Origin: Batillaria attramentaria
Taxonomy: Eukaryota > Mollusca > Gastropoda > Batillariidae
Assembly (NCBI GenBank): GCA_018292915.2
Contig: JACVVK020000312.1
Location: forward strand, 599,501-663,500
Direction: 5' to 3'
Length of the DNA stretch: 64,000 nucleotides
A model generated the notes under the pieces. That model was not told the origin of the DNA and ran no database searches. It worked only from the letters and a program-made list of their open reading frames with translations. The position numbers and the translations under genes were made by a program. Each line of letters starts with the position of its first letter. The first letter of the stretch is position 1. Shown here in pieces: positions 42,771-54,434 of the stretch.

Positions 42771-43656
42771 GATTCCCTGCTGATAAACCGATATGCAGTT
42801 TGTACAGTTTGTGTGGGCGTGATCTGTGTGGTTAGTTGTACGCACCACAAGAAACTTGGCACATTTCCCATCCCGCTAACCCTACAGTCCATTCCCGCGG
42901 TATTGGAACAAGGAAGCCAAAATTTGGTTCATGTTAAATGTAATCAAGTAACAGATTCTGCAGACATTTTTATGAATTTTGTCACAATGTATGTGATTTT
43001 CCACAGTATTGCTCTTTTCACTTAGTTTTCAGTTCTTGCTGTTATTCTAAAATGCTAGTTACGTACGCTTCAGATGTACAGTTGTATCTTCTATTTTGTG
43101 TACGTTGCAGTATTTCCTTACAACGTTCATGATGTTAATGCCCCCCCTCCCCCCTCCCCCCCCCCCCCACACACACTTTACTATTATTATAGTTGAGTCG
43201 ATTTACTTAGTCATTGAACTAGGCACTTACAATGTAAATAGTAACAGACATGATCTGTTGAAACAGCTGTACAAGATGTAAAATATCTGTTTTGGGGTTT
43301 GTTTCGATTTTATTTTTCAAAGTTAGAGTGATTGTTGTTCGTTTTTGTTGTTGCTATTTTTCTCCAAATCTGTACATTTCAAACATGCTGTTGTTTCGCG
43401 TGGTCTCCATTTTTGTACCACAGCAGTTCACCAGAAGACAGGAAAGGACAAAGAGAGACAACGCATGATGAATGTGTCTCTTTTCATGTTTCGGGTTATC
43501 TCCCGTCAATTTTATATTCTATCAGTTCTATTGTTCATACTTTAAAATAAGCGGATCATCTACGGTGTTATTAAATGAAGTATTTACAGATCTTCAACAC
43601 AAGGCTGCACTTCATATACATGCATACTAGCGGTATGTCATGCTCCAAGCCAGTAA
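42771..43656. other. 3' flank of copy B, unit 2
   Basis: Counterpart of 13515-14402; no gene seen. The C-rich tract at 43140-43170 has a different pattern of T interruptions. Confidence 0.45.
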
Positions 43657-43779
43657 TTATTGCTCCTCCTCAAAAACGTCGTCTTCTGCGCTCAAAAGAT
43701 GGCTGATAGCTGCGAGCACTAGAGTTTTCTTCTTCCTTTTCAACCTTGCCAACAACCGTGTTCGTGATTCCGCCGCCAT
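43657..43779 (-). other. Short Lys/Arg-rich ORF, unit 2
   Basis: Identical to the 40-codon frame at 14403-14525. Confidence 0.25.
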
Positions 43780-43943
43780 TTTTGAAAGCGCCTTGTTGTA
43801 ATTGGCCGTTTCGAACGAGGCAGAGCGACTTCGGCGTACGCACGCGAACGCACCCGCGAGAGAAACGCGGCCCAGATTAGCAGTGTCTGCCGCGCATGTT
43901 TTCTTCAATTCAGGCGTATTGCGTCAATTCGACCGTACCTTTC

Positions 43944-44554
43944 ACTGAGTGCTTGTGTAAAATTAGTTACTGCTCTCATATCCTCACGCCTCGACTGCTG
44001 TAACTCAGCACTGGCTGGCCTTCCAGCAGGACAGTTAGGCCGCCTTCAAAGAGTTCAGAACACCGCTGCGCGCTTAGTGTTGTGCAAACGGAAGCGAGAG
44101 CATGCAACACCACTTCTGAGAGAACGCCAGTGGTTACCAGTCCATTTCCGCCTTCAGTATAAAATTTCTTTTCTGGATTTTCGTCATTTTGATGGCACCC
44201 TTCCACCATACCTTTCAGCTTCACTCGTCACCTATCAACCGTCGCGAACGAGAGGCTTCTCAAAATTCCCAAGCGCAACCTGAAATCGTTTGGCGAGCGC
44301 TCTTTCAGTTTTGTGGCACCGACCTTTTGGAATCCTCTGCCAGCACATCTGAGAAATGCGCCCATGCTGTCTGTTTTAAGGGCAATCCTAAAACGTTCCT
44401 CTTTTGTAAAGCCTTCCAGTAATTTCCCGTGTCAGTAGCTGATCTGTTTCACCAGTGTATGCCTGTCCATCGCTTGTAATATGTGCGTGAGTGTCGGTGA
44501 GCGATTGGCGCATGGAATTTTATTCTAAAGAAATGCGCCTTACAAATACCATTA
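43944..44554 (+). pseudogene. LINE 3' fragment without the unit 1 stops, unit 2
   Basis: Counterpart of 14690-15300. At 44090-44160 it differs from unit 1 at about eight positions in 75 bases; both unit 1 stop codons are absent and the frame reads TPLLRERQWLPVHFRLQYK. It is still a truncated, non-functional fragment. Confidence 0.8.
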
Positions 44555-44634
44555 TATTTAATATCTCTCTTTTTTCCTACCTGTATTTCGATGGTACTCT
44601 CTGGCAGTGAACCCTCGAACCTCCGTGCTGAGAA

Positions 44635-45007
44635 TTTTTTTTTTTTTTTTTTTTTGATTTTTTTTTTTTTTTTTTTTTGGGGGGGGGGGGGTGGGGGGGG
44701 GTACTACTTTATTGTTCCTTTCGGGAAATGCGGGCTGCCTCCCCCAGGGGAAGCGCGTCGCCGCGGTGCAGCGCCACCCAATACCTATCCTACATTTTTT
44801 ACAATTTTTTGCTGGGGGAAGAAAGCCGGATAACCCGGAGAGAAACTCCCGATGAGCAGCCCGGCAGCCAGGACAAACCGGTATCACATATCACAACTCG
44901 ACCTGGGCTCGAACCAACGCTTCATCGCCGTGACATTGGTGACGGCCGTTCAGTAGCGCAGCGGCTAAATCCGACTAAATCCGACCTATTAGGCCACCGC
45001 TCACCCC
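44635..45007 (-). mobile_element. Full-length tRNA-derived SINE with poly(A) tail, unit 2
   Basis: Counterpart of 15379-15753; the homopolymer tracts differ by a few bases. Confidence 0.82.
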
Positions 45008-46010
45008 AAAGGTAATTGAAGGAATGAACAGTTGCCTCGTAATACCTTTGGAGAATCAGACGGTTGAACATATTCCACTATGTTTTTTCCCGCCGATAGC
45101 ATGATACGCCACTACACTCCTGTCAATCAAAGGAGGCGAGCCCCCAGAATTCAGCCAATCGCGTGCCGCGGCATAATGAGCACAACGCGTGGCATGGTCT
45201 GGCAAACTTTCTTACCAGACACCACAAAGAGGGGAGCATGTGTAGTCCGAGATGGAAAGAAAGCGGTAAGACCATTGACGTCATTTGAGGAAAATGACAA
45301 AATTTTCGTCAATCTCTCTCGCCCCGCCCCCCTTTTCCACAAAATGTCGTCATGGATGTAATGTGTATTGCCAATACACGGCAGAGTAAAGACACAGGAC
45401 TTTGACCTCGGGACTTGCCGAGTGTAGTCGTCTATTGAAAGAATGAGCAGTTACGTCGCTCGGTATTTGAAGAATCAGAACTTTGAAAAGATTCGACTAT
45501 GTGTTTCCATGCTTGTTTATCAGTGAGACAGCGTGTGGCCGAGTGTGTAAAGAGCCTTTCCCTCTCAGTCTTTCCCTCTCGCTGACATCAGACACACAGC
45601 ACCTGACTACACTTCTATCTGATGTTGCTAGGGTTTTTCTGGATACCGTGGCTGGTTAGTGCGAAAACGACCGATTACGAACACAACGCGAGGCTGAAAC
45701 ATTACTTCACACATCAAATTGTATATTATTTTGTCGCTACTCCTTGGCAACTTCCAGCCTTACCTAGGAGCCGAAACAAGGAACGGAACCCTTAAAGTTA
45801 GACGGTTCGGTTACAATACTGATGGCATAATGAATAAACTGCATTGTATTTGTGTCAGCTTTGCTCATGCTGTAACCAGCAAACCGTATCAGTAAACAAT
45901 GAACGTTCCGTTTTGATTTTGGTTCGAATTTGTTTCTTGCTGTCGTTTCTTGTTTGTTTATTTGTGTATGTACTGAAACAAACAGCTATGATTTACACAC
46001 ACACACACAC
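45008..46010. other. Intergenic stretch, unit 2
   Basis: Counterpart of 15754-16760; no gene seen. Substitutions relative to unit 1 are more frequent here than in the LINE. Confidence 0.45.
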
Positions 46011-46276
46011 ACTGCTGGCCTTTTCCTGGTACTTTATATGGTGTGGTAGACTTTCCTCGGCGCACATAGATATCTCGTCTGAAATACTCATGGCACCGCA
46101 GGGCTGGAGGACGAAGCAGTGAAAGCCTGCTGCGGCTAAGAGCTACATTATGTGCAAGCCTTCACCCTGCTATTCACCCTGGTGCGGCAGAATTTCTGTT
46201 TTCCACGCCACCGGCCACAACCTACTCTTCTTTGAAAGATGGACATGGGATTTTTTAGCGTGCACACTTGCTATTT

Positions 46277-46328
46277 GTGTGTGTGTGTTTGTGTGCGTGC
46301 GTGCGTGCATGCGTGCGTGCGTGCGTGC

Positions 46329-46384
<56 letters not shown>
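46277..46384. repeat. Compound (TG)n/(TGCG)n microsatellite, unit 2
   Basis: Longer allele of 17028-17121. Confidence 0.9.
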
Positions 46385-46387
<3 letters not shown>

Positions 46388-46461
46388 GTACACGAGTGCG
46401 GGACAGGCCCCGCAAACAAATCTGCACGTGAGTTTAATTCGATTTGGAAAGGATAAATCCA

Positions 46462-46582
46462 TCCAAATTCCTGCCCACCAGGGATTCGAACCGGGCGGCT
46501 CAGGATCCCTTAACCACTAGACCCAATCCTCTCGGTCTTTTATATCACCCCTATGTGGTGGAAAAGGACACTAAACTCCCAA
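46462..46582. mobile_element. Two abutting SINE fragments, unit 2
   Basis: Counterpart of 17200-17320. Confidence 0.6.
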
Positions 46583-47076
46583 ACATGAAGATCTCATTAC
46601 TTCAAAACCTCACTCAGCTGCAGGAATATCCGTCACTGAGCTGCAAGAAAGCCCATGCATTATTTCCCCGGCCCCGGTCCCGGCCCCGGTCCCGGCCCCC
46701 TACCCGACCCTCGTGAGTGTCGCGTAACTGGGCGCACCCAACCCGGCACGGCTCAGCGAAAATGCGTCACAAACATGTAACGTATGCAGGTCAGTGCATG
46801 TGAGCTGCCCGTATCAAGTTACGCTACGTGCGTCAGCATTACACAACGTATGAGGCCCGACGCGACGAGAAAGAGAGAGGGAGAGAGAGCGTTTTGCGTC
46901 CTCTATGAAATTATATAAATGCCTTTTATGTGTGCGGTAGTGAGGGAGTACGAATTATGTCTAGATATGTACCCAAGAAAAGGTCACGACCACAGCAGTC
47001 GGCGCGTACTTCCGTCTGCCTAACGTGTCTCGAGCTGTTTAGAACAACGTAGAACGGTGATTGGATGATAAATAGT

Positions 47077-48251
47077 TAAGTAGATGGGTATCTATACTAT
47101 CTACTGAGGTATGTTTTGCATTTCGGAAATTGGTCTGTGTGGGCGACAATGGACGAAGATTGTCAGTGATTGGCTGGACAGTATGAAACAAACAGTATAG
47201 GCACATGGCATATAGAACACAAAATGGTGGCTGCTGGATATTTAGAAAAGATGTGACGGCCAAGAAAGCATTCGGTTAAGTAGTTATCTACTGAGATATG
47301 TTTTGGATTTCGGAATTTGGTTAGTGTAGGCGATAATGAACAAAGAGTGTCACAGTGAATGGCTGGACCGTATGAATGAGACGGTACAGGCACACAGCAT
47401 ATAGGACGGTACAGGCACACGGCATATAGGACGGTACAGGCACACGGCATATAGGACGGTACAGGCACACGGCATATAGGACGGTACAGGCACACGGCAT
47501 ATAGGACGGTACAGGCACACGGCATATAGGACGGTACAGGCACACGGCATATAGGACGGTACAGGCACACAGCATATAGGACGGTACAGGCACACAGCAT
47601 ATAGGACGGTACAGGCACACAGCATATAGGACGGTACAGGCACACGGCATATAGGACGGTACAGGCACACGGCATATAGGACGGTACAGGCACACGGCAT
47701 ATAGGACGGTACAGGCACACGGCATATAGGACGGTACAGGCACACAGCATATAGGACGCAAAACGGTGGCTGCTGGGTATTAAGGAAAGATGTGACGGCT
47801 AAATGAGCATTTCATTAGGTAGTTTGATGTCTAAACTATCCACTGGTGTGTTTTGCATTTTGTAATGTCGTCAGTGTAGGCGAGAATGGAGAAAGAATGT
47901 GAAGCGCTGGGCATTTTTGGCGCACTAGAGATTGGACCGGTGGACGGCGGCATATAAGACGTAAATTAGTGGCTGCTGGGTATTTAGAAAAGATGTGACG
48001 GCAAAATGAGCATTTTCTTAAGTAGATGGGTATCTATACTATCTACTGAAGTATGTTTTGTAATGATTTCGGAATCATAGTTTGGTCAGTGTAGGCGGCG
48101 AAATTGGACGAACAATGTGAAGAGTCTGACAGTTTGGAGCAGATGGGACCGGCACAGGGCATTTCAGACGTAAAATGAGAATTTGGTTAAGTAGTTGAGT
48201 GTTTAAACTATTTACTGAGGTATATCAGTTTTGCATTTCGGAAATTGCTCT
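47077..48251. repeat. ~200-bp tandem satellite, unit 2
   Basis: Counterpart of 17811-18985, with the same copy layout and the nested minisatellite at 47382-47756. Confidence 0.85.
47382..47756. repeat. 25-bp minisatellite, 15 copies, unit 2
   Basis: Fifteen units as in unit 1, but the variable base reads AGGGGGGAAAGGGGA from left to right instead of AAGGGGGGGAGGGGA. Total length is unchanged. Confidence 0.97.
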
Positions 48252-48576
48252 GCTTGGATTCGCTATCTCTACTTACATTTCAAGGGAGGTAACCTCCGTT
48301 TTGTCTTTCTCGACTCATTGCAGAGGAGCGTAGTTACGTCCCATGCGAACGAATATTATCCCGACATTCGCAATAGATTGGTAGTTGTAATTATAGTTTG
48401 ACATCCTTTCCACCACTTAACCCACTTTGCCCCAGCCTGCCGACTGTCGCCCTACCATTTTACACATCGCTTACACCCGCCCGCCCAAAACTGGCCACAT
48501 AAATACAGGTGATGACCATATACCGATGTGAATGGGAGCAGAGGACGGGTAGCAGATAAAAAGAGACAACTGCGTA

Positions 48577-48692
48577 TCAATTTAATTCGATTCAAAAATA
48601 CTTTATTGTCTGTTATAAAATACATTTTAAAACAGAAAATTGTCTTTAGACATACAATCGCTCCGCTCCTTATACTAAGATCATAAAATAAA

Positions 48693-48749
<57 letters not shown>

Positions 48750-50690
48750 TATAATACAAAATAAAAGAGAGACTAAAAAACGAGATAAAGAAGACCTCCC
48801 CCCTCCTCCAACCACCCGCACAGACACACAGACACACACACACACACACACACACCGGCACGCACCCGCACACGCCGCCCGCCCACTCGCAATCACACAC
48901 CTCCGCCGGCAGACACAGAACTGACCCAACAGCCTGACCTCTAAGCTCTTGACATCATTTAAGTGCAGCATTCAGAACAGCAACAGCGGATGGCACAAAT
49001 GATTTCTTGTATTTGTTCTTACGTGCAAGAGGCACTTTAACACGCCTGCCTGATGGTAGTTTCTGGAAGGCAGAGTTGAGCGGATGAACAGGTTCATTAA
49101 AAATTTGAAAAGCCTTTCTGGCAAGGGCAGAATCGTACAGTGTGGACAGCTGTCGCTGTTGTTGCCCAATCAGTTTGCTGGCCATGTTAACCACTCGGCC
49201 CAGTTTAGTTTTCTGTTTGATAGTTAGCTGTCCGAACCAGGCTGAGATGTTAAATGCCAGTACACTTTCAATGAGGCCTCTGTACACAAGTTCTAGGACA
49301 TGCGGGCTGACATCAAAACTTTTAAGTTTTCGCAGTAGAAACAGACGCTGTTGAGATTTCTTATACACCATGTCTGCATGTTCATTAAAAGTCAGCTTCT
49401 GGTCAGTAATAGTACCCAGGTATTTAAAACTCTCTACAATCTCCACCTCCTTCTCATCTATCACAACTGGCCTCAGTGAGTCGTTCTCTGTGCTGTTTTC
49501 AAGGACCAATTCCTTAGTTTTTTCCAACATTTAATTCAAGAAAACTGCTTTTTAGCAGAGAATTTAGGATGTTTATCTGAGAAAAATAATGTGAGATGGA
49601 AAATTCATCTTTCAGTCGGCCTACAAGAGCCATGTCGTCTGCATATTTTAGAAGGGTTAGTACTGGGTCAGAACAGCTGATGTCATTGGTGTAGAGTGAG
49701 AAGAGCACAGGAGAAAGAACACATCCTTGAGGACAACCAGTGTTCACAATAATCTCATCAGATAGTACATATGAACCAGATTTAACAGAAGTGCCAGGCT
49801 GAACAGATAGTGTAGGTATGCCAGGCACCCTGTGACGAGCGTTCAGGCGAACACGTTGTGGCCGATCACACTGCTTAATCCATAAAATCAGATCGGAATG
49901 TACATTTAAATCCAGGAGTCTATTAATAAGAAGATGGTGCTTAATCGTATTAAAAGCAGCGGACAGATCCATAAAAAGAACTCTCACATACGTTCCAGCT
50001 TTGTCCAAATGACTAGCAATAAGATCTACAAGCATGATGGTTGCATCATCAACACCACGTCTAGCCCTGTACGCGAACTGTAAAGGATCCATGCGATCGG
50101 CCACACACGCAGTTAATTTATTACAAACAACTCTTTCCATGCATTTCGCCACAACAGAACTGAGAGCCACCGGACGGAAATCTTTCATATGTACAGCACT
50201 AGGGATTTGGGGTATAGGCACAATAGTTGTTGTCTTCCATAAACTAGGCATAAAATGAGAGTCTAAAAGAATCTGAAATAAACGTGTGAAAAACGGGGCC
50301 AGCTGGTCAGCGCACACTTTCAACACACGACCACAAAGACCGTCTGGTCCGGGCGTTTTGTTGGGGTTTACACGTGAAAAACACCTCACAACGTCAGCCC
50401 TGTCAAGTTCAACGGAACAAGTAGCGGATGGTACGCACAGCTGATCGCATTCAGCCCGGAGATCCTGAGAATCAAACCTAGCATAAAACCTGTTCATCTC
50501 ATTAGCCAAGGCAAAAGGCTCGTCGGATGTCAACGGAGGTGGAGGTTGATTTCTTCCCATCATTGTGTTAAGACCTTGCCATGCACTTCTAGCATCCCCA
50601 CACAACAGTTTACGCTCCACTTTGTCCTTGTACTCTAATCTTGCCAGTTTTACCTTAGTCCTGAAAATTTTATTTAGTTCCTATTATCTG
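48577..50690 (-). mobile_element. 5'-truncated non-LTR retrotransposon with frameshift
   Basis: Minus-strand LINE: coding remnant from about 50690 to 48955, a 3' UTR holding two (CA)n-type tracts, an AATAAAGTA signal and a TTGAAT-type tail at about 48577-48605. The endonuclease is missing, so it is 5'-truncated. Its 3' UTR up to 48830 is shared with unit 1 (19316-19572); the coding part is not. The polymerase style (YADD, NTGCPQGCVLSPVLFSLYTN) belongs to the CR1/jockey assemblage, perhaps Rex1-like. Confidence 0.85.
48955..50620 (-). pseudogene. LINE reverse transcriptase, frameshifted and N-terminally truncated
   Basis: The first frame (50620-49514) carries NPNKTPGPDGLCGRVLK, KDFRPVALSSVVAKCMERVV, FAYRARRGVDDATIMLV, VLFMDLSAAFNTIKHHLLIN, NTGCPQGCVLSPVLFSLYTN and LLKYADDMALVG, i.e. 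the catalytic palm. It ends in a stop directly after SFLELNVGKN. The second frame (49530-48955) resumes with KTKELVLEN and continues to the C-terminus (FKYLGTITDQKLTFN ... VPSAVAVLNAALK). The break falls in a run of six A (minus strand); with five A the frame would be continuous. It is either a disabling mutation or a sequencing error. No ATG-initiated N-terminus exists. Confidence 0.88.
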
Positions 50691-50772
50691 ATACAGTGTA
50701 TGTTTCGTTCGGTATTGACTTCCTTTGGTTTCTTGTGTTGGAATCTCTTGTCTGTCACACAAGCAGACCTTA

Positions 50773-50861
50773 CCTTACAGGCGCGTAGGAAGATGTTGAG
50801 AGGAAGGGGGGCCCACTAAGTCGGGTGAGCCATACGGCCGGGGTGAAGAGGGGGGGGGGGG

Positions 50862-50911
<50 letters not shown>

Positions 50912-51086
50912 GACTGCCAAGGATTGTGTCCTGCGACAGCAGAGCAGGGGGGCCCCAACACTGGTGGGCCCCCTCTCCTCTTATCAAAAGCAAGGGGGGC
51001 CCCAAAGATATTCGGGCCCCCCTTCCAAAAATCGAACGGGGGCCTGGGCCCCTAGGGCCCCCGTGGTTCCTACGCCCCTGCCTTAC
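50773..51086. mobile_element. hAT-like MITE containing a (TG)n tract
   Basis: Inverted ends: caggcgcgtaggaa at 50778 and, at the right end, the complement of caggggcgtaggaa (ending 51080). The direct repeat CCTTACA flanks both sides, as expected of a target duplication of about 8 bp. The inside is GGGCCC-rich, with a (TG)n tract at 50865-50909, and has no coding capacity. Confidence 0.75.
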
Positions 51087-51261
51087 AACTATGTGTGTGG
51101 CTTTGATAAATGTTGTGGAATTTTTTGTGTTGATTTGATACGGCAGATAGGTGAGAAAGTGCATGACATTTTCAGTTTTCAATTTATATTTTAGATTATA
51201 AAATTTGACCAGGTTTCCACTGACCTTTCACCCTTTACACCCCCCCCCCCCCACCAAACAA

Positions 51262-51265
51262 CAAC

Positions 51266-51330
<65 letters not shown>
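51262..51330. repeat. (CA)n microsatellite
   Basis: About 32 CA units preceded by a C tract and AAC repeats. Confidence 0.95.
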
Positions 51331-51710
51331 TTTCTTCTTTGTTTGTTTTAGTGACACGTCCATCTCCTTTTCTTTTCGTTTGTCCCACATATTGTCTGTT
51401 CAATATGGAGTACCTACATTGTGTTTTGTGCTGCCAATCAAGTTATGATAATTATGGCATGCCGCACTGTGAGAACTCTCAGTTACAGCCATGCTATGCC
51501 CTTTTCTTATACTTTTTAATAATATAAACTTGACCTTGCCAAATCTGTAAATGACCTGCGCAATATTCTTGAACTATGGGTTTTTTTGTTTGTTTTTGAG
51601 ATCCCTGGCCCTGCTCTTAGACCCCCCCCCCCCCACACACACACACACACCCCACCACCACCACCACACACCACTCACCAGTCCCAACCCCTGCACCCTG
51701 GGTGTGGTGG
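51331..51710. other. Stretch without recognised gene
   Basis: A C tract, CA and CCA repeats lie at 51620-51665. No coding sequence can be supported. Confidence 0.4.
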
Positions 51711-52637
51711 TACAGTGGACTCCACTTATAAGGACCTCCGATATAAGAACCATCGCTTATAGGGACACCCCAAAGCAGGTCCCTACCAAAGTTGTTCTTT
51801 GTGATCACTTATTAAAACTCGCATAGAAGAACCCTCTGATATAGGGTTCATCGCTTATATGGACAGCACTTGGTAGGTCCCCACATCAAACTTTCCTCGG
51901 ATATAAGAACCGCAAGTAGGAATGATCATTTCTAGGAAGTCTGCGATTATTCTATTTTTGGAACCCTCGCTTGTAAAGACACCATCTGCTTGTTCCCAAC
52001 ACGACCTCCCCTCGGATATAAGAACCGAAAGTAGAAGTTATGCTAGGTTCATTTTCGTTTCGTTTCATTTCCCGGAATTTCCAAGAAACATTTCTTCTAC
52101 AAGATGGCGGAGCGTAACAGAAAAGCATTGTCTCTCCAACAAAAAATCGAAATAATTAGAGAGGTCGAGCGTAACCCTCAGAAAAGCAAAAGTCTCTTCG
52201 CTGATGAAATGAAAGTTCCGAGGACGACTTTGCTCAACATCGGGGAGGGGAGGAGCGGGGAGGGGGAGGGGTCGTTAAAAACCGTTATTTTCCCCTGCGA
52301 ACGCCGTAGACTGGGAACACATTTGAATGTCTGGCCATCTTGTTTTTTGTTGTTGTTGAAAACTTGGCCAATAAATTTCCTTGTATCCTTGTATCCTTGT
52401 ATTCTTTAAAGTCATTTTGTCAAAATGTGATCGTAACTCTCTCTCTGTCTCTCTCTCTGTCTCTCTCTCTCATTTTCATTAAGACAGCTATTGTTACATA
52501 ACTTCTAGAGTTATTTGCATTAAATTTATGTTTCACGTACGTAAAAGAAGTAAACTATATTGCATTGAGATCAAGCCAACCAGCAAGTTCCACTTCATTG
52601 ACGCACAGGCTTAAACAAGCACTGAAGAGATTGCCGT

Positions 52638-52691
<54 letters not shown>

Positions 52692-52869
52692 ACCATTAGA
52701 GGTCGATATACGACTCTTTTTAGCTTGTCCACAATATTTTGTTCTTTCCTTGGTTATAAGAACACACACTGGTACAACTGACCTTATATCCGAGGTATGC
52801 TTATAAGAACCCTCGCTTATAAGGACACCCAAATGCTGGCCCCGGCGCTGTTCTTATATCCGAAGTCCC

Positions 52870-52874
<5 letters not shown>
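51711..52874 (+). mobile_element. Decayed pogo/Tigger-type DNA transposon
   Basis: The left end TACAGTGGACTCCACTTATA and the complement of the right end, TACAGGGGACTTCGGATATA, form terminal inverted repeats flanked by TA, the pogo/Tigger target. Degenerate subterminal motifs (cttataaggac, gatataagaacc) recur many times at both ends. The interior keeps only the start of the transposase and then non-homologous sequence, with (CT)n and (CA)n tracts (52637-52682). Confidence 0.82.
52104..52290 (+). pseudogene. Tigger-type transposase N-terminus (CENP-B-like HTH), truncated
   Basis: From the ATG at 52104: MAERNRKALSLQQKIEIIRE, then VERNPQKSKSLFADEMKVPR and TTLLNI, a psq/CENP-B N-terminal helix-turn-helix that binds the transposon ends. 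After residue 46 the frame enters a G-rich tract (GEGRSGEGEG) with no similarity to the family, so the second HTH and the DDE catalytic domain are deleted. Confidence 0.85.

Positions 52875-52918
<44 letters not shown>
52871..52918. repeat. (TA)n microsatellite
   Basis: About 24 TA units that begin at the TA target site of the Tigger element. Confidence 0.95.
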
Positions 52919-52919
<1 letters not shown>

Positions 52920-52924
52920 TTACA

Positions 52925-53350
52925 CTACCCTCACACTCATCCACATCTGCACCACTCTCAAGCAAACCACCACCCTCATCCACGTATACACCTGAACCAC
53001 CCTCATCTGGACACCTTCCTGAACCACCCTCATCAAGCAAACCTGCACCTACACCACCATCTTCCACATCCGCATCTAAACCACCCTCATCTACACATAC
53101 GCACACACCATCCACATCCACATCTGCACCCACGGCATCCTCATCACACCTCAAATACCCTGCACCAACACCACGACACCCATACACAACATCCACATAC
53201 GCCACACCAAACAGATCACACAGACCACTCTTCCTGCCACCACACTGCAGAAAAAACTTTACTTCCAAACCCAGTCACACACCCATACAGACGCCCACCA
53301 CTTCTACAGACACCTAACGACCCAACACACACTGACTCACACAGATAAAC
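52925..53350. repeat. Degenerate CCACCCTCATC-type minisatellite
   Basis: C-rich, G-poor sequence with repeated ccaccctcatc and acatctgcacc motifs of irregular spacing. The long frames on both strands are low-complexity products of the repeat. Confidence 0.7.
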
Positions 53351-53532
53351 ACTAACCAACATACACGTACACTGATACACACCACAAAAACATCTGAAGC
53401 CATCATTTCAAATCATCTTTCTCATCTCCATCTTCATACGAAATAAAATTCATCGCACCACTATAAGTGTTCCTCTTCTCACTTGTTGGTTGGTTTGTTG
53501 GTTTCAATTAACACGTTCATTATTCCTATTCA

Positions 53533-53847
53533 TTAAAAATCTGTTATATATCTCTGGATGGGGTTACTCAGTTCGTAAAAGTCGATGTCTTCTTTCCATA
53601 AACAAACACCAAACAGTCCTGTACAACCGATGAGAACGGCTGAGGTTACGAGCGGCAAAAATGTGCGTCGCCAACTAGTAAAGACGCAAAAAATATCAGT
53701 GTACATCTTTTGCTGGAGTTGCCGGAAGGCAAACGTTTTTCGTCTTTGCGCGCTCCTTAAAATCAGTGATTTCATCCTCGTGTTCCTTCGAATTCGTCTC
53801 TGTTTGATCCAGCTGCACAGAAACACGTGTTTTCTGGGCGCCGCCAT
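53533..53847 (-). CDS. Candidate small basic single-pass membrane protein
   Basis: Not recognised. The frame from the ATG at 53847 (MAAPRKHVFLCSWIKQRRIR; ATGGCGGCGCC context) runs 104 aa to 53533. It has a basic N-terminal half and one hydrophobic stretch (FLPLVTSAVLIGCTGLFGVC), then an acidic tail (WKEDIDFYELSNPIQRY). Such a layout would suit a mitochondrial or ER membrane protein, but it has no family match I can name and could be chance or part of a transposon. Confidence 0.3.
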   Translation of the reverse strand: MAAPRKHVFLCSWIKQRRIRRNTRMKSLILRSAQRRKTFAFRQLQQKMYTDIFCVFTSWRRTFLPLVTSAVLIGCTGLFGVCLWKEDIDFYELSNPIQRYITDF

Positions 53848-54434
53848 GCTGCTGGTCCGTGTCAAAGGTCAGCCCACCTTCCCAAAAAATTGCAGCGTAA
53901 ACGCACGGAAGTGGGCCCGGCGCGGTTCGGTTCCGAGTTCGGTTCTCGGCGCAGCTGTAGTGTAAACGACCTCATACATTTTATAAACATCTTACAGGAA
54001 ACAGTTATACTCAACAATCACCCTTGTATCTGTCCGTGTGCACCATACGTTTGGGTCATTCTTATTTAAAAAAAAAAAAAAAAAAACCAAGGCAATGACC
54101 TTGACGACCCATTGAAGTATTCCTTTGTACCTGAACTTTAATCACTGTATCAAGTTTTGTAAGACATACTACTGAACTTATGTCCTTAGCACGTTTGAGA
54201 GATAAACTGGCCATGGTTCTGTGGTAAGATGTACAGATGATGACACAAAAGCCCAAATTTACTTACAGCCCTGCTTCTTTCTGCTTGCTCGCCCAGGTCG
54301 TCCCTCGTTTCTACAAGGTACTGCCGTAGTTTGAAAACAAAACAGAAAAAAAAAATTGATTTAGCACCACTGTACATCTGTCTCGCAAACCTGTCATTTC
54401 AGGGATGATCATTTCATTTCAAACTTATTTTGGA

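Larger units (their letters stand above)
29256..48830. repeat. Segmental duplication, unit 2
   Basis: Second copy of the 1-19572 block, same orientation and order. Its similarity to unit 1 probably begins further left, at the 3' end of the LINE at 27270, since the matching part of unit 1 lies before the window. The intervening 19573-27269 sequence is not repeated after unit 2, so this is not a simple head-to-tail tandem repeat of one whole 29-kb segment; a spacer, a later deletion, or recombination with a different flank must be invoked. Confidence 0.96.

Noticed and set aside
52797..53348. Long His/Pro-rich and Asp/Gly-rich ORFs on both strands
   Set aside because: Low-complexity products of a C-rich degenerate minisatellite and the adjoining (TA)n tract.
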